DNA of 64,000 bases, from positions 114,711 through 178,710 of the forward strand of contig SUWW01000008.1 in assembly GCA_015061285.1 (NCBI GenBank), given 5' to 3'. Positions 8,768-17,772 of the stretch are shown here, in pieces. Both the position numbers and the translations under genes were made by a program. Source of the stretch: Bacteroidales bacterium. Its GTDB lineage: Bacteria > Bacteroidota > Bacteroidia > Bacteroidales > Marinilabiliaceae. The notes beneath the pieces were generated by a model, which was given only the letters and a program-made list of their open reading frames with translations, was not told the origin of the DNA and did no database searches. Each line of letters starts with the position of its first letter. Position 1 is the stretch's first letter.

Positions 8768-9526
8768 ATGAAAAAACTTTGCCTTTTTGATGGTGGCGAT
8801 TTGGTTGTGCGTACATATACCGACAACCATACAGAATTGCCCACTGCCGACGAACTTAATGGCATACCAACGGCCGAGAAGGTCTTTGCCACCGCCGATG
8901 CCGAAGCTGCTGCTGTAGTGCGTAGCGAAGTTGAACCGCTCTTGCCCTCAGGCTTGCAATTTCAGCCTTTGCGTCCGCTTTTTCTCACTATGCCAGCAGA
9001 GCAATTTGCCGTGGCATGCAAAGCACGTCAGATGGTGCAATGGGAGACTCATTCGCGCTACTGTCCGGCGTGTGGTGTGCCTACTGCACCATTGGCTTTC
9101 AACGCGCGCAAATGCCCCCAATGTGGCTTCGAAATCTATCCTACCATTGCGCCAGCAATCATTGTACGCATACATCGAGGAAAAGAATTGCTTATGGTGC
9201 GAGCTCTCAATTTCAGAGGCAATCATTATGGTCTCGTGGCTGGATTTGTGGAAGTAGGAGAGTCTCTCGAAGAGTGTGTTACGCGCGAAGTGATGGAAGA
9301 AACGAGTTTGAAAATCAAAAATATACGATATTATGGTTCGCAACCATGGCCATTCCCATCGTCGCTTATGATAGGCTTCGACGCCGATTATGAGAGTGGC
9401 GATATTCACCTACAGAAGGAGGAACTTGCAGATGGTCAGTTTTTTACAGCTACTAATCCACCCGAACTGCCTGCACCTATGTCTATAGCTCGATGCATGA
9501 TAGATGAATGGCTAAAGGCACAGTAG
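8768..9526 (+). CDS. nudC: NAD(+) diphosphatase (NADH pyrophosphatase / RNA deNADding hydrolase)
   Basis: 252 residues. A four-Cys zinc ribbon, CPACG and CPQCG (about 97-120), precedes the Nudix domain. The Nudix box spans about 157-180 and contains GFVEVGES and REVMEE. The NudC signature SQPWPFPSS lies near residue 192. The enzyme hydrolyses NAD(H) to NMN(H) and AMP and can remove NAD caps from RNA. The spacing suggests it shares an mRNA with the upstream methyltransferase. Confidence 0.95.
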   Translation: MKKLCLFDGGDLVVRTYTDNHTELPTADELNGIPTAEKVFATADAEAAAVVRSEVEPLLPSGLQFQPLRPLFLTMPAEQFAVACKARQMVQWETHSRYCPACGVPTAPLAFNARKCPQCGFEIYPTIAPAIIVRIHRGKELLMVRALNFRGNHYGLVAGFVEVGESLEECVTREVMEETSLKIKNIRYYGSQPWPFPSSLMIGFDADYESGDIHLQKEELADGQFFTATNPPELPAPMSIARCMIDEWLKAQ

Positions 9527-9570
9527 TCTACTTTTTTCAAATAAGTATTCTATTGAAGTTGAAAATCGGA

Positions 9571-9578
9571 TAAATTTG
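9571..9578 (+). promoter_or_regulatory. Candidate Bacteroidota -7 box for SulP gene
   Basis: TAAATTTG matches TAnnTTTG and lies 38 bp before the SulP start. The -33 region holds only an imperfect ATTG with short spacing. Confidence 0.4.
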
Positions 9579-9615
9579 CGCGCTTTTTTTTAGTAAAGTA
9601 TTAGATAATAATCAG

Positions 9616-11343
9616 ATGAGTCTCATTTCTACAAACAACATCAAGGGCGATGTGTTCGGTGGTATAACGGCCGGCATTGTTGCCTTGCCTCTTGCTTTGG
9701 CTTTTGGTATACAAGCTTTTGGAGGCATTCCCGATCCTGCAGCGAGTGCTGTGGGTGCACTTGCAGGTCTTGTGGGTGCTACAATGCTCGGATTTTTTGC
9801 TGCTCTCTTTGGTGGCACGCATTCGCAAATTAGCGGTCCTACGGGTCCTATGACAGTAGTTACGGCATCGCTCGTTTCGGGACTTTGGGCTGGCTATCAG
9901 TCGCAGGGCTTGGCATTCGAACAGGCTATTCCCAACATCATCATCTCGATGTCGATGGCAGGTGTGTTCTGCGGCCTGTTTCAAATTCTTTTCGGCGTAA
10001 TAAAAATCGGTAAATACATACGCTACATACCTTATCCTGTGCTTTCGGGCTTCATGAGTGGTATAGGTATAATAATTATACTACAACAAATCTATCCGCT
10101 CATTGGCCTCAAGTCGCCAGTGATGGTTGTAGATATGATTCTCCAATTCCCCGAGCGTGTTGCTAACGGCATTTCTGTTCCTGCCTTGCTGCTTGGTTTG
10201 GGCACTATTGTAGTTATATACCTATTCCCATTGGTAACCAAGAAAGTGCCAGCAACACTTGTTGCTCTGATAGTTATGACCGTAGTTTCGCTCTTCGTTA
10301 CCGATTTCCCTGAGGCGCTCACCATTGGTCAGATTCCTTCGGGCTTCCCAATGCCGTTCTTCCTCAAAGACGGTATCGACCTTTCGGCTATCAATTGGGG
10401 ACAAGCTATCGTAACAGCCATTGTTCCAGGCTTGACGCTTGCTGGTCTTGGTTCTATCGACACTTTGCTGACGTCTATTGTAGCCGATAATATCACCAAA
10501 ACACAGCATAACAGCAATCAGGAACTCATTGGCCAAGGCATAGGCAATGCTGTTGCTGGTATGTTCTGCGGCATTTCGGGTGCGGGTGCCACCATGCGTA
10601 CTGTAGTTAACGTCAAGAGTGGCGGACGTACGCAGATTTCTGGTATGATTCACTCGCTCTTCCTTCTTGCCATACTTCTCGGCTTGGGCTCGATAGTTCG
10701 TTTCGTGCCGCTGTCGGTACTTGCAGGTATACTTATCACTGTAGGGTGGGGTATCATCGACTTCAAAGGCTTCAAAGATTTGCCTCGAATACCCAAATCG
10801 GACGCATTTGTGCTACTTATTGTGCTCTTCGTCACTGTGTTTGTTGACCTCCTCACGGCAGTAGGTATTGGTATGGTGGTAGCATGCGTACTATTTATGA
10901 AGCGTACGAGCGACCTCGTAGAAGGCAATTATTCGGCTGGCGAACTCTCTGCATTCGACAAAGAGTCGCCTTGGTCCGACGAGCATGGTTTGCCCGATGT
11001 AGCTAAACATAAGATATACGTACAACGTCTCAATGGCCCGATATTCTTCGGCTCTATCACTGGTTTCCAGAACGTCATGAAGTCTGTGCCCGACGATGTT
11101 AAGATTGTAATCATACGTATGAAACGCGTATCGTTTATGGACCAGTCGGGTGTATATGCAATGGAGACTGCCATACGCGACCTTCAAGCACGCGGCATTC
11201 GTGTGTTGATGACTATTATTCAACCTCAGCCTGCCTATTTGATGCGTAAAATGAATGTCATTCCTGGCGTTTTGACAGAAAACGATACATTCGAAACATT
11301 TGAAGATTGTACAGCATTCCTCAAAGCTCATTTTGAGAATTAG
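9616..11343 (+). CDS. SulP-family inorganic anion transporter with STAS domain
   Basis: 575 residues. The long hydrophobic domain (about 1-420, 12-14 segments) begins with the SulP motif GDVFGGITAGIVALPLALAF and includes GTHSQISGPTGPM. The C-terminal STAS domain (about 455-570) contains VSFMDQSGVYAME, the usual phospho-acceptor loop. Family members import sulfate, bicarbonate or dicarboxylates at the inner membrane; substrate cannot be assigned here. It is a single-gene unit ended by the terminator at 11377. Confidence 0.95.
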   Translation: MSLISTNNIKGDVFGGITAGIVALPLALAFGIQAFGGIPDPAASAVGALAGLVGATMLGFFAALFGGTHSQISGPTGPMTVVTASLVSGLWAGYQSQGLAFEQAIPNIIISMSMAGVFCGLFQILFGVIKIGKYIRYIPYPVLSGFMSGIGIIIILQQIYPLIGLKSPVMVVDMILQFPERVANGISVPALLLGLGTIVVIYLFPLVTKKVPATLVALIVMTVVSLFVTDFPEALTIGQIPSGFPMPFFLKDGIDLSAINWGQAIVTAIVPGLTLAGLGSIDTLLTSIVADNITKTQHNSNQELIGQGIGNAVAGMFCGISGAGATMRTVVNVKSGGRTQISGMIHSLFLLAILLGLGSIVRFVPLSVLAGILITVGWGIIDFKGFKDLPRIPKSDAFVLLIVLFVTVFVDLLTAVGIGMVVACVLFMKRTSDLVEGNYSAGELSAFDKESPWSDEHGLPDVAKHKIYVQRLNGPIFFGSITGFQNVMKSVPDDVKIVIIRMKRVSFMDQSGVYAMETAIRDLQARGIRVLMTIIQPQPAYLMRKMNVIPGVLTENDTFETFEDCTAFLKAHFEN

Positions 11344-11376
11344 TAACTGTAAATAGTTATAAAAAACATACTTCAA

Positions 11377-11408
11377 GCCAGTGGCAATAATTGCTGCTGG
11401 CTTTTTTT
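11377..11408 (+). terminator. Terminator after SulP gene (copy 1 of a duplicated hairpin)
   Basis: The 25-nt hairpin runs from GCCAGTGGCAAT to the matching ATTGCTGCTGGC (11377-11401) and is followed by seven T residues. It differs by one base in the loop from the terminator at 13406. Confidence 0.9.
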
Positions 11409-11510
11409 ATATTCGATAAATATCTTTATTTATTATTAACGAAAACATAAAATCTTTTTTGAAATCTATTTCCCATTATTGCAAAAACGCAACAAACAAA
11501 TAAAACTTCT

Positions 11511-13376
11511 ATGGGAATCAACACACAAAATCTCAGCACTAAGGCAAAATCAAACATACTGTATGTAGCGTTTGCTTTTGTAGCAGTTGTCACTTTAGTG
11601 ATGGTACTGCATTTTTCTATTCGCAGTTTGGTGGCTCGCCAAATTCAGAACAATATAGCGAGCGACCTTATCGGTCTCAACAATACTCTTAACGAGCATT
11701 ATAATGGTTTCGGAGTGTCGAACGATCTGTTGATACACTCGGCAGAATGTGCTTTAGCGCAGATGGGCGGCATACAAGAGATTAAATCGCAATTTGTTCA
11801 GATTGGGTCATACTTATTGCCTAAATGGAGTGTTGGAGGTAATGTGCAGCAAAACAACAACGCTTTTTGTAAGGCTGTGGCGAGTGGCCTCAATGGAAGC
11901 CATTTTACCATTTTCCAAAAAAATGGTAAGGATTATGTACGTATTGCCACCACAATCGTGAATTCTGATGGGAATTTGGCTGTCGGCACAAAGCTCGACG
12001 ATCCTGAAGTGATGCGCACAATTGAGGCGGGAGAGGAGTTCTTTGCAAGTACTGTTATTCTCGGCGTTTCATACGTGGCATCGTACAAGCCACTATACAT
12101 AAATGGTGAGTTGAAGGGAATATATTTTACGGGTCAAGAGGAATCTAAAATTCAGGCTCAGAACGCCACTCTCAACTCGCATAATATTATAGATGACGGA
12201 TTCACTCTATGGTCGTCGGACACCGAAAACCGATGCTACGAAGGTAAATGGGGCAAAATGACAGATGATATTTATAAAGAAATGCTCAGAAATAAAGATG
12301 AAGCGCCTCACCATACAACGTTCCAACTCGATGGCCTTAGCTACGATATGACATATATCCATAACAATAATACTAAGTCGTTTGTTTCGCTTGTTTATCC
12401 TTCCACTTCAAAGTATAATGGTGTAAAATCCACCGTATTGTCGTTGGCGTTAGTGATATTGGTGATTATAGCGCTTATGATGATAGCGTCGAATGCTCTT
12501 AATAATAACATACTTAGTGCTGTAGGTGGTGAACCTCGCGAGGTGCAGTTGTTGGTTAATCGAATTGCGCAAGGCGACTTGCGTATATCTCAAAACAGCG
12601 CTAAGTCGGCCACTGGTATCCTCAAATCGTCGTATGAGATGACTGGTAGTCTTCGAGATATTCTCGAGAAAATCAACGATGGAGCCAACGCGCTTCAGGT
12701 TTCAAGCTCTGAAATCAACCGCGCCACACAAACTCTTTCGCAAAACGCAAGTGAGCAAGCTGCTACATCCGAAAACATTGTTCAGTCGATTGCCGATATT
12801 GCCTACGAAGTTAATAGCAACGCCAATCTTGCCTCCAGAGCCGATGTCATAACGCAGAAGGTTACTACCGACATCAAACAGATAAAGGATGCTCAGGACG
12901 AAACTTATAATGCCGTTATGGATATTACAGCAAAAATCAACATTATCAACGACATTGCTGCACAAACCAACATACTTGCCCTCAACGCAGCTGTTGAGGC
13001 TGCACGAGCTGGAGAATACGGAAAAGGCTTTGCTGTGGTGGCGTCGGAAATTCGCAAACTTGCCGAAAAGAGTAGAACGTCGGCCGCCGACATCGTTGCT
13101 GGAGCTAATGCGAGTGTGCAAGCTACGGCTAAGTCTACACAATTGATAGCAAGCATTCTGCCCGAAATCGACGAATGCGCTTCGCTCATCGAGCGTGTGG
13201 GTAATTCTGCCAAGAGTCAACGCTCTACAATAGAAGAGATTGATACTTCGGTGAAAGAACTCAATGGCGCAATACAAGGCAATGCAGCTGCAACCGAAGA
13301 ACTTGCCGTGAGTGCAGAAGAACTCAACGGTCAAGCGGGCTTGTTCCGCGAGAGTTCAGCCGTATTCAAATTTTGA
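11511..13376 (+). CDS. Methyl-accepting chemotaxis protein
   Basis: 621 residues. The first membrane segment (about 18-40) is followed by an extracytoplasmic Cache-type sensor (about 45-300, including [20 protein letters not shown]), a second membrane segment (about 308-328), a HAMP-like linker and a cytoplasmic signalling coiled coil. The conserved hairpin tip [20 protein letters not shown] lies near residues 477-497 and is followed by [18 protein letters not shown]. It would sense small molecules and control CheA/CheW. No che gene is in this window, and the receptor is framed by two near-identical terminators. Confidence 0.95.
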   Translation: MGINTQNLSTKAKSNILYVAFAFVAVVTLVMVLHFSIRSLVARQIQNNIASDLIGLNNTLNEHYNGFGVSNDLLIHSAECALAQMGGIQEIKSQFVQIGSYLLPKWSVGGNVQQNNNAFCKAVASGLNGSHFTIFQKNGKDYVRIATTIVNSDGNLAVGTKLDDPEVMRTIEAGEEFFASTVILGVSYVASYKPLYINGELKGIYFTGQEESKIQAQNATLNSHNIIDDGFTLWSSDTENRCYEGKWGKMTDDIYKEMLRNKDEAPHHTTFQLDGLSYDMTYIHNNNTKSFVSLVYPSTSKYNGVKSTVLSLALVILVIIALMMIASNALNNNILSAVGGEPREVQLLVNRIAQGDLRISQNSAKSATGILKSSYEMTGSLRDILEKINDGANALQVSSSEINRATQTLSQNASEQAATSENIVQSIADIAYEVNSNANLASRADVITQKVTTDIKQIKDAQDETYNAVMDITAKINIINDIAAQTNILALNAAVEAARAGEYGKGFAVVASEIRKLAEKSRTSAADIVAGANASVQATAKSTQLIASILPEIDECASLIERVGNSAKSQRSTIEEIDTSVKELNGAIQGNAAATEELAVSAEELNGQAGLFRESSAVFKF

Positions 13377-13405
13377 TGCGTAGCTATAAATATGATTACC
13401 TCCAA

Positions 13406-13436
13406 GCCAGTGGCAATAGTTGCTGCTGGCTTTTTT
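13406..13436 (+). terminator. Terminator after chemoreceptor gene (copy 2 of the duplicated hairpin)
   Basis: The hairpin at 13406-13430 is the same as that at 11377 apart from one loop base, and six T residues follow. The preceding CTCCAA/CTTCAA is also shared. Confidence 0.9.
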
Positions 13437-13464
13437 CGTTTGTTTCAGCTAAGTAAGAATTAAT

Positions 13465-13860
13465 CGTGAAAACGATTTTTTGCGCCTGTGCAGAAATTTT
13501 CATTGAGTCGTAAAAACGAATTTTTGCGCCTGTGCAGAAATTTTCAACGAGTCATGAAAATGGATTCTTGCGCATGTGCGGAAATTTTCATTGAGTCATG
13601 AAAACGATTTTTTGCACAATGCGGAAAATCCATTGTTATGATTAAATCATGGTTTCGCACGTTGCGCAAGTCCCAACGAGTCGCAAAAATGGCTTCCGCA
13701 CGTTGCGCAAGTCCCATTGAACAATTAAAACATAGTTTCGCAAGTTGCGCAAGTCCCAACGAGTCGCAAAAATGGCTTCCGCACGTTGCGCAAGTCCCAT
13801 TGAACGATGAAAACATAGTTTCGCAAGTTGCGCAACCCCCAACGAGTCGCGAAAATGATT
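13465..13860. repeat. Degenerate tandem repeat block, units of about 40-44 bp
   Basis: Nine or so diverged units fill most of the gap between the chemoreceptor and the sigma-factor gene. The left three are about 44 bp and share TTGCGCCTGTGCAGAAATTT or a close variant. The right five alternate 40 and 43 bp, giving an 83-bp higher-order period, and share CGCACGTTGCGCAAGTCCCA. Units link through AACGAGTCGCAAAAAT or ATTGAACRATKAAAACAT. Open frames here are repeat artefacts. Related copies lie at 24367 and, more diverged, at 52320. Confidence 0.85.
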
Positions 13861-13892
13861 TTTACTACATGCAGCAAAAAGAGAGGAATAAG

Positions 13893-13983
13893 TACATTTG
13901 CAGCAAATGGTAGAACAATATTTCGTATGCGTTGTGAAACGCGCGATTTGGGGGCTCAGGGCTAAGGCTCTGAGCTTTTTTAT
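13893..13983 (+). ncRNA. Candidate small RNA with promoter box and intrinsic terminator
   Basis: A TAnnTTTG box (TACATTTG, 13893-13900) is followed about 55 bp later by an intrinsic terminator: GCTCAG (13954-13959), a loop, CTGAGC (13970-13975) and a T run. Between them GCGTT/AACGC could form a second small hairpin, and no credible reading frame is present. This would give a transcript of about 75 nt. The terminator lies upstream of the sigma-factor gene and belongs to no visible CDS, which is why a small RNA is proposed. Not matched to a known family. Confidence 0.4.
13954..13982 (+). terminator. Intrinsic terminator upstream of the sigma-factor operon
   Basis: GCTCAG and CTGAGC form a six-pair stem around a 10-nt loop that can pair further (GGCT/AGGCT region), followed by a run of T. 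It ends no recognised protein gene. Confidence 0.65.
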
Positions 13984-14062
13984 TTATTTCCTATGAAAAA
14001 AAACGAATTTCGCTGTTACAAAATCATGACTTCGTCGTTATGCTTTTTGAAACGAGGTAAAA

Positions 14063-14581
14063 GTGAAAATGATAGTTAACAACGCAGAACCGCTTACCGA
14101 AGCCTTTGAGTCGGCTCGTGGACGAATTGTGGCGATGATTAGTCGCATGCTTCATTCGCCCGACGATGTGGCCGATGTAGTGCAAGACACATTCTGTAGG
14201 CTTTGGCCGAGGCGCTCAACGCTTAGCACTACCGACGAGGCCGTAGCCATGGCTACTACAACGGCTCGCAACCTCTGCATCGATCGACTGCGTGTGGCTT
14301 CGCGCCGCCAAAACGTTGCCATTGATGAAGAACGCGACGAAGCGGCTCAGCTCTCAACCGACGATGTTTACTGCATGCGCGAGCAGTTCAACATAGTTTC
14401 GAGCATCATCGAAAAGCACCTTACGCCAACACAACAGCAAGTGCTCAAACTCCGCGAATTCGACGGCCGTTCGATGGAAGAGATTGCTACAATGCTCGAT
14501 ATGGAAGAGACTGCTGTCAGAATGAACTTGAGCCGCGCTCGCAAACGTATTAGAGAAATTTATATGGAGATGGATAGATGA
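14063..14581 (+). CDS. ECF-type RNA polymerase sigma factor
   Basis: 172 residues, standard ECF length. Region 2 includes DDVADVVQDTFCRLWPRR, which binds the core and the -10 element. Region 4 includes LTPTQQQVLKLREFDGRSME and the following helix-turn-helix with AVRMNLSRARKRIRE. A GTG at 14063 sits five bases after GAGG; an in-frame ATG follows at 14069. The stop overlaps the ATG of the next gene, the usual coupling for a sigma/anti-sigma pair. It probably controls its own operon of envelope genes. Confidence 0.93.
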   Translation: MKMIVNNAEPLTEAFESARGRIVAMISRMLHSPDDVADVVQDTFCRLWPRRSTLSTTDEAVAMATTTARNLCIDRLRVASRRQNVAIDEERDEAAQLSTDDVYCMREQFNIVSSIIEKHLTPTQQQVLKLREFDGRSMEEIATMLDMEETAVRMNLSRARKRIREIYMEMDR

Positions 14582-15012
14582 AAAAGAGTAGAACAACCGA
14601 AGATTGGCAAGCGCTAATCGAACGATACTACGACGGACTAACCTCCGACGAAGAGGAGCGCGAACTGCAGGAATATCTCTTCAGTTCGGCTCAGCAAGCC
14701 AATCCAGCCACCAAAGCCGACCGTGCCGTAATGGCATATATGGCCACTGGAAAACTACTAAATAAGAAGCAGCGGCATAGCAATGTTGGTATGTATCGCA
14801 TTATGGCGGCTGCGTCATTAGTAGGTATAGTAGCATTAGCTGCTGTTGGCCTTTTCCGATGGGAGCAAACGTCTTCCAACTGGACTTCTATCGATGGCAC
14901 TATGTATTATTCTGAAAATATAGCTCGCGACCAAATGGAGCAAAATCTTAGCGCTATGTTGTCGGGATATACAACCGTAGAAGATGAACTATCACTAATA
15001 TTTACAGAGTAA
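14578..15012 (+). CDS. Putative anti-sigma factor (single-span membrane protein)
   Basis: 144 residues with no recognised domain. The acidic N-terminal 60 residues, including LIERYYDGLTSDEEERELQE, resemble the sigma-binding part of Bacteroidota anti-sigma proteins. One transmembrane segment follows at about 78-97 (IMAAASLVGIVALAAVGLF), then a short extracytoplasmic tail. Its start overlaps the sigma-factor stop by four bases (ATGA), implying translational coupling. The role is inferred from context and topology. Confidence 0.7.
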   Translation: MKKSRTTEDWQALIERYYDGLTSDEEERELQEYLFSSAQQANPATKADRAVMAYMATGKLLNKKQRHSNVGMYRIMAAASLVGIVALAAVGLFRWEQTSSNWTSIDGTMYYSENIARDQMEQNLSAMLSGYTTVEDELSLIFTE

Positions 15013-15014
15013 TT

Positions 15015-15455
15015 ATGAAACAATTATTAATCATCGTAGTGATGGGCCTTTTGCCTATTGTAGCCTCGGCACAAAAGGGCTTAGCCATAGAACGGGTTAT
15101 GAAGAATATATCCGAATATTCATCGCACAACGACCAAGTGCACATGGAAGGCAACAGTGTTAGTGCGTATGGCTTGTCGCTCTTCGAAAGCTTAGTGGCG
15201 CACCAGTCGGCCAAAGCCGTCGACGCTATGCGCGAGGCCGCTCTTGCCGATGGACAACAAGCCGTAGATTACAAAACGATAGTTCGCGATGGCGTAACCA
15301 TTGCTGGATACTATCAGCTACCACCAATAGAAGATGGCGAACCAAACCGATTCGTATTCTTCAGAGTTATGGACTCTAATAGCGCAATGCTTATATATAT
15401 GGAGGGCGAAACAACCCTCGACAAAATTGTAAATATCAAACTCAATAAGAAATGA
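15015..15455 (+). CDS. Secreted protein of unknown function in ECF sigma operon
   Basis: 146 residues with a clear signal peptide (MKQLLIIVVMGLLPIVASAQ), so about 126 residues are exported to the periplasm or envelope. No catalytic motif is recognised. Its size and position behind a sigma/anti-sigma pair resemble small Bacteroidales periplasmic DUFs that share an operon with ECF regulators. It starts two bases after the anti-sigma stop and its own stop overlaps the next start. Confidence 0.75.
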   Translation: MKQLLIIVVMGLLPIVASAQKGLAIERVMKNISEYSSHNDQVHMEGNSVSAYGLSLFESLVAHQSAKAVDAMREAALADGQQAVDYKTIVRDGVTIAGYYQLPPIEDGEPNRFVFFRVMDSNSAMLIYMEGETTLDKIVNIKLNKK

Positions 15456-16285
15456 AACAAACAATAATCCTTACGGTATTTTTTCTTTTTTGGTCATTGA
15501 TAAGTAATGCAGAAGAAAAAAAAGACACAACAAACACAACAACAGGACATAGTGTAACAGTTGTCGGCAATGCTAATGATTCTATTGGCTCAACAATTAC
15601 CTATAACAATCAGTATGACGAATGGGTAATATCAGAATCGTTCAATTTGCCACTATTCGACATATCGCATAAGAAGATCAATAGAAAAAAGACAGGCATC
15701 GAATCACATTTACCAGGTTTTTATCTTGGTTTCAACAAAGCTATCGACCCCGTTAGTGGCTTCGACAATACGCCGATTGGCTCGATTGAGTTGGGCTTTG
15801 TCTTTATCGAAGAGAGTTTGAGCCTGAATGAAAACTTTGGCTTCACTATGGGCTTTGGCCTAAATTGGCGCAACTTCAAGCTCACCGACGATGTTATGAT
15901 GCGTAAGCAAGGTGGCTACATCGTGTGCGAAAAGTTGCCCGAGAACTATTCGCTCGACTATTCCAAACTGCGCATTTTTGGCTTCACCGTGCCAGCAGTT
16001 TTCGAGTTTATGCAATCGACCGATGGGTTTCATGGCTACATAGGTGCACAAGCCGACATCAGAGTGGCTCGCACCTTGCGCAATAACTACACCGACGACG
16101 AAGACACTGAGCATAAGGAAAAACGCAAACACGTGCGCACTCTGCCCATAGGTTGCGATGTGATAGCCGAATTGGGATATAAAGATTTTGGCATCTATGG
16201 TAAATACTGCCCCATACGCCTATTTGAAAGTGGTCGCGGACCAATAAATCAATCGTTCACCATCGGTCTAAAGTGGAATTGGTGA
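15452..16285 (+). CDS. Probable outer-membrane beta-barrel protein
   Basis: 277 residues. It has an N-terminal signal (MKQTIILTVFFLFWSLISNA), a polar linker, then alternating amphipathic strands such as GFYLGFNKAIDP and FGFTMGFGLNWRNFKLTD, ending in SFTIGLKWNW. That ending is a barrel-like C-terminal strand with terminal aromatic. Its ATG overlaps the previous stop, making it the fourth gene of the sigma-factor operon. It may be the envelope component that the sigma factor monitors or controls. No specific family recognised. Confidence 0.72.
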   Translation: MKQTIILTVFFLFWSLISNAEEKKDTTNTTTGHSVTVVGNANDSIGSTITYNNQYDEWVISESFNLPLFDISHKKINRKKTGIESHLPGFYLGFNKAIDPVSGFDNTPIGSIELGFVFIEESLSLNENFGFTMGFGLNWRNFKLTDDVMMRKQGGYIVCEKLPENYSLDYSKLRIFGFTVPAVFEFMQSTDGFHGYIGAQADIRVARTLRNNYTDDEDTEHKEKRKHVRTLPIGCDVIAELGYKDFGIYGKYCPIRLFESGRGPINQSFTIGLKWNW

Positions 16286-16298
16286 TAGTAAGTGTGAA

Positions 16299-16321
16299 TT
16301 ACGAGTTACGAGTTACGAGTT
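16299..16321 (+). repeat. GAGTTAC heptamer tandem repeat
   Basis: About three copies of TTACGAG lie in tandem in the gap before the XRE gene. The same heptamer borders the 112-bp elements at 19504-19543 and 19656-19693. Confidence 0.7.
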
Positions 16322-16455
16322 TTCTAATTTTGAGTTGTTGTATTTGATTGATTGCTATGTTAATATGTGAATGTCCAATAATAGGATACACGTAAATTGC
16401 ATTTGTTGCTTAGCCATACTATTACTTTGCGATCAAATAAAAAAAAACAAAAAAT

Positions 16456-17103
16456 ATGAACACTCAAACAATTGGCGAAATCATTGAAAATGAAGTTCGC
16501 AAACAAAGCTGGAGCATCACTGAATTTGCAGAACAAATAAACTGTAAGAGAAATAATGTATATGATATTTTTTCGAGGAATAATATCGACATTCAATTAC
16601 TTGCGCGAATATCAAAAGTTCTGAACCATAATTATTTCAAAGATTTGGCAGAGAATCCAGATTTGGTATGTGAACATGAAGAAGAAACGGAAAAAGAAGT
16701 AGAAAAAAGAAAGGCAGTTTCTCAATTCTTAGATGTGATGCCTGTGGTATTGCGAGAATTGAATATGGATCCAACCATTACTTTCTCTAATATGAATAAT
16801 GGAGATGATATACCTCTTCCAGATTTGAGTCTTCCAGACTATTTGGTATGTTTTACAATAGGTGAACGTTGGGTTGAAAAGGTGAATAAAAAACAACCAT
16901 TACCTCCATTGATAAAGGTGCAAACAATAAATATGGAAAATGGTGAAATCATAGATATAGTCAATAATACTTATTTCGGCTCTGCTATGATTGACATAAA
17001 GTTGGATTATAAAACCCAAGACCAATGGTTTGAAATAATGAAATATGTGAAGGAAAATTGTTTACAATATGCGAAATTGCCGCATAGATTTTTTCATGTA
17101 TAA
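16456..17103 (+). CDS. XRE-family helix-turn-helix regulator
   Basis: 215 residues. The N-terminal HTH (about 5-60) reads WSITEFAEQINCKRNNVYDI and continues with the recognition helix and LLARISKVLNHNYFKDLAE. This form is common in Bacteroidales. The C-terminal 150 residues have no recognised domain; they could be a ligand or partner-binding region. The start is the first ATG after a run of A residues. It is followed 19 bp later by a secreted protein, perhaps co-transcribed. No toxin partner is evident. Confidence 0.85.
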   Translation: MNTQTIGEIIENEVRKQSWSITEFAEQINCKRNNVYDIFSRNNIDIQLLARISKVLNHNYFKDLAENPDLVCEHEEETEKEVEKRKAVSQFLDVMPVVLRELNMDPTITFSNMNNGDDIPLPDLSLPDYLVCFTIGERWVEKVNKKQPLPPLIKVQTINMENGEIIDIVNNTYFGSAMIDIKLDYKTQDQWFEIMKYVKENCLQYAKLPHRFFHV

Positions 17104-17122
17104 CGTTCAAAAAGATAGTGCG

Positions 17123-17707
17123 ATGAAGAGAGTATTATTTATTGTGATTTCTGCGTTGTTGTCTGTATATGTCTCTGCGCAGAGTAGTACAAATCATATG
17201 ACGTTCAAAGGTATACCAATTGATGGTAGCATCGATGAATTTGTCTCTGGCATGAAGCAAAAGGGTTTTACTTTCATTGTCGTAGAAGATGGCGTTGCCT
17301 TTTTTACTGGGGAATTTGCAGCTTGTTCCCCTTGTACAATCAAGGCAGTATCTTCAAACTCAACGAATGTTGTTAGTCATGTATCTGTTTCTTTCCCTTC
17401 GTGTGAAACATGGCCAATACTTTTGGACAATTATAGTAAGCTAAAAAGTATGCTCACTCAAAAATATGGAAAACCCAAGGACTGCGTAGAAAAGTTCGAA
17501 AGCTTTCATTCGCCTGATGACGATAGTAGCAGAATGTATGAGTTAAAATTTGATCGCTGTAAGTATTGGACTCAATGGGAAACAAAGAAAGGTTACATAA
17601 AACTCAATATAGCTCATGAAGGAGTAATGTCTTGTTTTGTCGTTTTATCCTATTGGGATAAGGTAAATACAGAAAAGGTGAACAAGTCTGCTATGGATGA
17701 TTTATAA
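17123..17707 (+). CDS. Secreted hypothetical protein
   Basis: 194 residues from ATG 17123, chosen because the signal peptide starts there (MKRVLFIVISALLSVYVSAQ); the longer frame begins inside the previous gene. The mature part is about 175 residues and contains Cys in FAACSPCTIKAV and later single Cys residues. It includes MTFKGIPIDGSIDEFVSGMK, a segment seen in many secreted Bacteroidales proteins of unknown role. No enzyme motif. Confidence 0.75.
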   Translation: MKRVLFIVISALLSVYVSAQSSTNHMTFKGIPIDGSIDEFVSGMKQKGFTFIVVEDGVAFFTGEFAACSPCTIKAVSSNSTNVVSHVSVSFPSCETWPILLDNYSKLKSMLTQKYGKPKDCVEKFESFHSPDDDSSRMYELKFDRCKYWTQWETKKGYIKLNIAHEGVMSCFVVLSYWDKVNTEKVNKSAMDDL

Positions 17708-17772
17708 TCATGCAAATCCATTGAATCTGCGTAATCTGTGTTCTTTTGTGCGAAACATATCGAAAATAAAAA

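Noticed and set aside
13465..13860. CRISPR array
   Set aside because: Units are contiguous and diverged with no constant spacers between identical repeats, and no cas gene is near.
13544..13913. Overlapping open frames of 60-90 codons on both strands in the repeat block
   Set aside because: They are repeats of the same translated unit with no start signal or family resemblance; the tandem DNA repeat explains them.
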